A DNA stretch of 26,807 nt from Promethearchaeota archaeon (GTDB lineage Archaea > Asgardarchaeota > Lokiarchaeia > Sigynarchaeales > SOKP01), in NCBI GenBank assembly GCA_019057975.1, contig JAHLWJ010000021.1, positions 1-26,807 of the forward strand, in the 5' to 3' direction. Of this stretch, positions 24,258 through 26,807 are shown in pieces. The notes under the pieces were generated by a model that did no database searches, had not been told where the DNA came from, and worked only from the letters and a program-made list of their open reading frames with translations. Position 1 is the stretch's first letter; the number at the start of each line of letters is the position of its first letter. Both the position numbers and the translations under genes were made by a program.

Positions 24258-25520
24258 TTAAAAATTAAGATTTTGTCCAAGTTGGAAGTAAATATAAAAA
24301 AGTTTAAAAAACATCTCCCGTTCGATTTTTTTAGGAAATTCTTTGTTGAGGTAAGTGCGTGATTCGAATTTTATTTTTGCTCCACTGGATAAATTGACTA
24401 CCACTACTGTTGAAGTGGCTATATCACTACCTCCCATTATAATTCTCTTTTTTAATCCTTCAATAGTGGCAACAAAATTCCATGGAAAGTAACCTGATGA
24501 AGAAATTTTTCGATAATATACTCCCCATGGACCAATAACTATAAAATTCCTTAGTTTGATCAAAAAAGGTAAACCAAACAATGCACAAAAGAAGAATAAA
24601 AAAATTCCAAACCCAATCTCATAAAAAGATGCCACTGTAAGACACGCTACTAGTCCCGATATACAAAAAAAGATTATGTAACCCCATTCTAGACCCCTTA
24701 ATCCCCCCTTTAACACAAAAGCTTTTCCTTTTGAGAATTCATTTCGAATTTGTTCACTTGTCCCATAACTACCAAATCTATATTTTTTATTTTTATATTT
24801 ATGAAATTCTTCTTTTAATTCTTTGAGATACTTGTCAATATCTATAGTTAGGCTTGGTGATTTTTTAATGCTATTGGTGATATGTTGTTGACCTCCTTCA
24901 ATGCTAATTCTTTGCAATTTAGTTGTCTGTTTCTTTCCATAATTATAATAATAATTAATAAATGTTGTTATAATTAGAGTAGTTACACTATAGGATTTTA
25001 GTTTTGGGAATTCTTTTGAACTATAGTCACCTAGACTAATGAAATTTCTATTTGGCATTAAAATGTGGAGTTGAATTAAGTTATGAGAATCCATGTTGAT
25101 GTCTTCCCACTTATATCCTTTAATAACACCAGTACGCAATTTATATACAATTCCTTCTGGACCTAAAACTATAAATGATGTTCGTAATTTCCAAAGTCCT
25201 AAAACTAAGAAAACAAGGAAAATAGTACCAAAAATCCCAAAAATTATAATATTAATTACAGGAGTAATATTAATTTCAGGAGTTAAAACTGATATAACTG
25301 CCGTTATTATCAATCCAATTATCAAAAAAATTCCTCCAACAAAAAACGCTGCTACAGTCTCAACTTTCCCCTCAGTGAAAACGATTTTTTTTCCGCGCTC
25401 TATAGATTTTTCGATATCCTTTGGAGAAACTATAGTTCCGTATTCGTAGTCTCCTTTTTTATATTTCTGAAATTCTGAGGTATACTCCTCCAAAAATTCT
25501 ATACTCATTTGATTTACCAT
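24258..25520 (-). CDS. Tandem PH-like membrane protein (duplicated module)
   Basis: The 420 residues are two copies of one module. Copy 1 (~1-205) reads YKKGDYEYGTIVSPKDIEKS, GKKIVFTEGKVETVA, two membrane segments (~57-78 and ~90-115), then SFIVLGPEGIVYKLRTG and YKWEDINM. Copy 2 (~228-415) reads YKNKKYRFGSYGTSEQIRNE, KAFVLKGGLRGLEW, two membrane segments, then FIVIGPWGVYYRKI, YFPWNFVATIEG and LSSGAKIKFESRTY. Copy 2 is much closer to the protein at 22376-23731 than to copy 1. The protein stops shortly after the point (FYIYFQLG) where its relative continues with a helical half, so it may be a natural short form or a truncation caused by the tail iv junction. The beta parts resemble membrane-linked PH-like domains. 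Function unknown. Confidence 0.65.
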   Translation of the reverse strand: MVNQMSIEFLEEYTSEFQKYKKGDYEYGTIVSPKDIEKSIERGKKIVFTEGKVETVAAFFVGGIFLIIGLIITAVISVLTPEINITPVINIIIFGIFGTIFLVFLVLGLWKLRTSFIVLGPEGIVYKLRTGVIKGYKWEDINMDSHNLIQLHILMPNRNFISLGDYSSKEFPKLKSYSVTTLIITTFINYYYNYGKKQTTKLQRISIEGGQQHITNSIKKSPSLTIDIDKYLKELKEEFHKYKNKKYRFGSYGTSEQIRNEFSKGKAFVLKGGLRGLEWGYIIFFCISGLVACLTVASFYEIGFGIFLFFFCALFGLPFLIKLRNFIVIGPWGVYYRKISSSGYFPWNFVATIEGLKKRIIMGGSDIATSTVVVVNLSSGAKIKFESRTYLNKEFPKKIEREMFFKLFYIYFQLGQNLNF

Positions 25521-25561
25521 TTTATATCATCCCATAGATTAATGTATAATTTACAAGATCT

Positions 25562-26071
25562 TTATGAAGATGAACTAATTGCGTTTATAATTCTAATAAA
25601 AACAAAGATCGTAAAACATAAACCAGTTATCATAATTACCAAGAGTATTCTTCTTCCAATCTTAACATTTCTAGTGTTAATATTTTTAGTTTTCTTTCTA
25701 CTCATCAACATCCCGTAACTTATTTCGGGATTAATAAAATAGAATATCAATGAAACAATTCCAACTGGCATCCATGTAAGTGATAATAAGAACATATAAA
25801 TTCCAGTTGTACCTGGAAGAGGATAACTTAAACCTAGTAAAGCAAGAAAGAAGGTTGCGACAATCATAACTATACTATAAATTAAACATTTCTTTACTTC
25901 TTCTTCCGATATACTCATCTTTAGTCCAATACGTTCAAAATCCACTTTTATAATCTCCCTCAGAGACCCTTTAGTTCCACATTTTTCACAATGTTCAGCC
26001 AAAGAATAAACATATTCTCCACAAGAATTGCAAATGTAAGGAAACGCTTTTTTAAGAGATTCTAGATCCAT
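25562..26071 (-). CDS. Zinc-ribbon membrane protein (169 aa)
   Basis: An N-terminal zinc ribbon (C14, C17, C28, C31: CNSCGEYVYSLAEHCEKC) is followed by a linker and three hydrophobic segments (~62-82, ~88-112, ~141-163), separated by a basic loop (SRKKTKNINTRNVKIGRR). The ribbon probably lies in the cytoplasm. No catalytic motif is seen. The gene lies 102 bp after the stop of the HerA-like gene and 41 bp before the tandem PH-like gene, and may form an operon with both. The bases around its start closely match those before the gene at 23731. Confidence 0.65.
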   Translation of the reverse strand: MDLESLKKAFPYICNSCGEYVYSLAEHCEKCGTKGSLREIIKVDFERIGLKMSISEEEVKKCLIYSIVMIVATFFLALLGLSYPLPGTTGIYMFLLSLTWMPVGIVSLIFYFINPEISYGMLMSRKKTKNINTRNVKIGRRILLVIMITGLCFTIFVFIRIINAISSSS

Positions 26072-26173
26072 AATTGATCATTTCTATTTTTTAATTATTT
26101 ATTTTTATCTTTTAGGATATTCACAATTTACAAAATTTTAATGATATATAAAAATTACTTTTTTGTCAATTTT

Positions 26174-26807
26174 TTAAAAGAAGCAATCTAATGTTTTAAT
26201 CAGATATTTTTCTCCAGTCGCTCCATTATTCACTAGTGCCAATCTATTTTCTAATTGGGTAAGCATCTGCCGCTCAAACGGATCTTCAGAAAAGAGAGTA
26301 TTATTGGGATAATCTTGTCTAAAAATTACCTTTATACTCGGCTGAGAGGCAACATTCTCAAACAGCTGGGATGGAGACTGGTCGGCAATAATAAAACCTA
26401 CACCTCGACTTCGATATTCCTTTAATAATTCAGAAAATATTTTTGCCATCTGTTCTTTCATGATGAAATCTGCATCATCACTGTTGTTGGTAATAGGTTT
26501 TTCTAAAATTGCATGAGCTTCGTCAATAACAATGAGATACTTTAACTTCTCAACTTCACTATCTTTTGTCATAGTTCTTACAAGCTGAAAAATCGCATTT
26601 ACAACAAGCATGTTTATAAATTTACTACACATAGATAAATCTAAAAACACATTATTGCCATTCAGCCAATTCACAACCCATTTCGGCAATGTTTCAGTTA
26701 TTTTTAAAACATTTTGAACTTTAACTTCATCAAACACGTTCATTCGATTTCGGAACACCTGCAATAAATTAGCTTGCTCTTCAGGACCATATGGATTTTT
26801 TTTAACA
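26174..26807 (-). CDS. HerA/VirB4-type ATPase, C-terminal part (runs off the window)
   Basis: The frame is open to the window edge, so the 5' end lies outside. About 210 C-terminal residues are visible. They include FLDLSMCSKFINMLVVNAIF, the Walker B strand YLIVIDEAHAIL, the MAKIFSELLKEYRSRGVGFI helix-strand pair and IADQSPSQL, which are features of HerA/DUF87 and VirB4-like hexameric DNA-pumping ATPases. It ends in the same tail (NNTLFSEDPF...GATGEKYLIKT) found in four shorter copies across the right half. In archaea HerA works with NurA in DNA end resection. In defence systems it pairs with varied nucleases. Here the next genes are membrane proteins, not a nuclease. It is the only copy that may be a full gene. 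Confidence 0.8.
   Translation of the reverse strand, partial: VKKNPYGPEEQANLLQVFRNRMNVFDEVKVQNVLKITETLPKWVVNWLNGNNVFLDLSMCSKFINMLVVNAIFQLVRTMTKDSEVEKLKYLIVIDEAHAILEKPITNNSDDADFIMKEQMAKIFSELLKEYRSRGVGFIIADQSPSQLFENVASQPSIKVIFRQDYPNNTLFSEDPFERQMLTQLENRLALVNNGATGEKYLIKTLDCFF

Noticed and set aside
25093..25718. + strand frames over the PH-like and zinc-ribbon membrane genes
   Set aside because: Antisense of hydrophobic segments also looks hydrophobic, which mimics membrane proteins. Start signals and homology favour the - strand.
1..26807. tRNA or rRNA genes
   Set aside because: No cloverleaf-forming GC-rich segment or rRNA signature was seen. The only strong RNA-like folds are the two 225-bp elements and the palindromes listed.

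Overview
The window is strongly AT-rich and reads as archaeal, most likely an Asgard (Lokiarchaeia-like) genome. Visible reasons are a Ras/Rab-like GTPase domain fused to leucine-rich repeats, GGTGAT/GGAGG ribosome-binding sites, short leaders with palindromic operators at the start codon, T-rich terminators, a HerA-type ATPase and an archaeal-looking TGT zinc motif. No rRNA, tRNA or core informational gene was seen, so the lineage is an inference. The gene content is accessory and dominated by conflict/defence families and recombined repeats.

Left part (1-7157). The window opens in the C-terminal membrane anchor of an exported protein. A 225-bp element (156-380), folding as a closed multi-helix RNA, comes next. 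It is followed by a three-gene + strand cluster: a 133-aa unknown, a 109-aa protein resembling the trypsin-co-occurring Trypco1 (CU044_2847) family, and a 1016-aa trypsin / STAND-like NTPase / LRR / Ras-like GTPase fusion. An OLD-family ATPase-TOPRIM nuclease follows on the - strand, between imperfect inverted repeats. A second, ungapped copy of the 225-bp element (6933-7157) closes the region. The two defence modules therefore lie between long direct repeats.

Middle (7158-12549). This holds a small unknown protein, a 48-aa NPNN-repeat protein, and a wHTH-TPR regulator whose start lies just behind a perfect 22-bp palindrome. A three-gene + strand operon follows: HTH/zinc/DUF4177-like protein, 91-aa unknown, and zinc-rich split-HNH protein. 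A small helical - strand protein ends the section.

Right part (13212-26807). Apart from one small gene, everything is on the - strand. Five copies of the 3' end of one HerA-like ATPase gene occur in the same orientation. All keep the C-terminus and are cut at different points on the 5' side (about 140, 140, 344, 395 and at least 634 bp). Between them sit different cargo genes. In transcription order these are: HerA (partial), zinc-ribbon membrane protein plus a double PH-like membrane protein, tail, a related PH-like membrane protein, tail, a type IIG restriction-modification enzyme, decayed tail, a TGT paralog / YwgA-like / GNAT operon and a DeoC-membrane fusion, tail. The layout resembles orphan-cassette arrays, in which recombination at a shared 3' segment could change what lies downstream of the ATPase. 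An 89-nt identical patch between two tails points to gene conversion.

The best candidates for something undescribed are (1) the HerA-tail-punctuated cassette array, (2) the archaeal trypsin-NTPase-LRR-GTPase/Trypco system, (3) the paired structured repeat flanking the left defence island, and (4) the TGT-paralog/YwgA/GNAT operon behind a palindromic operator.
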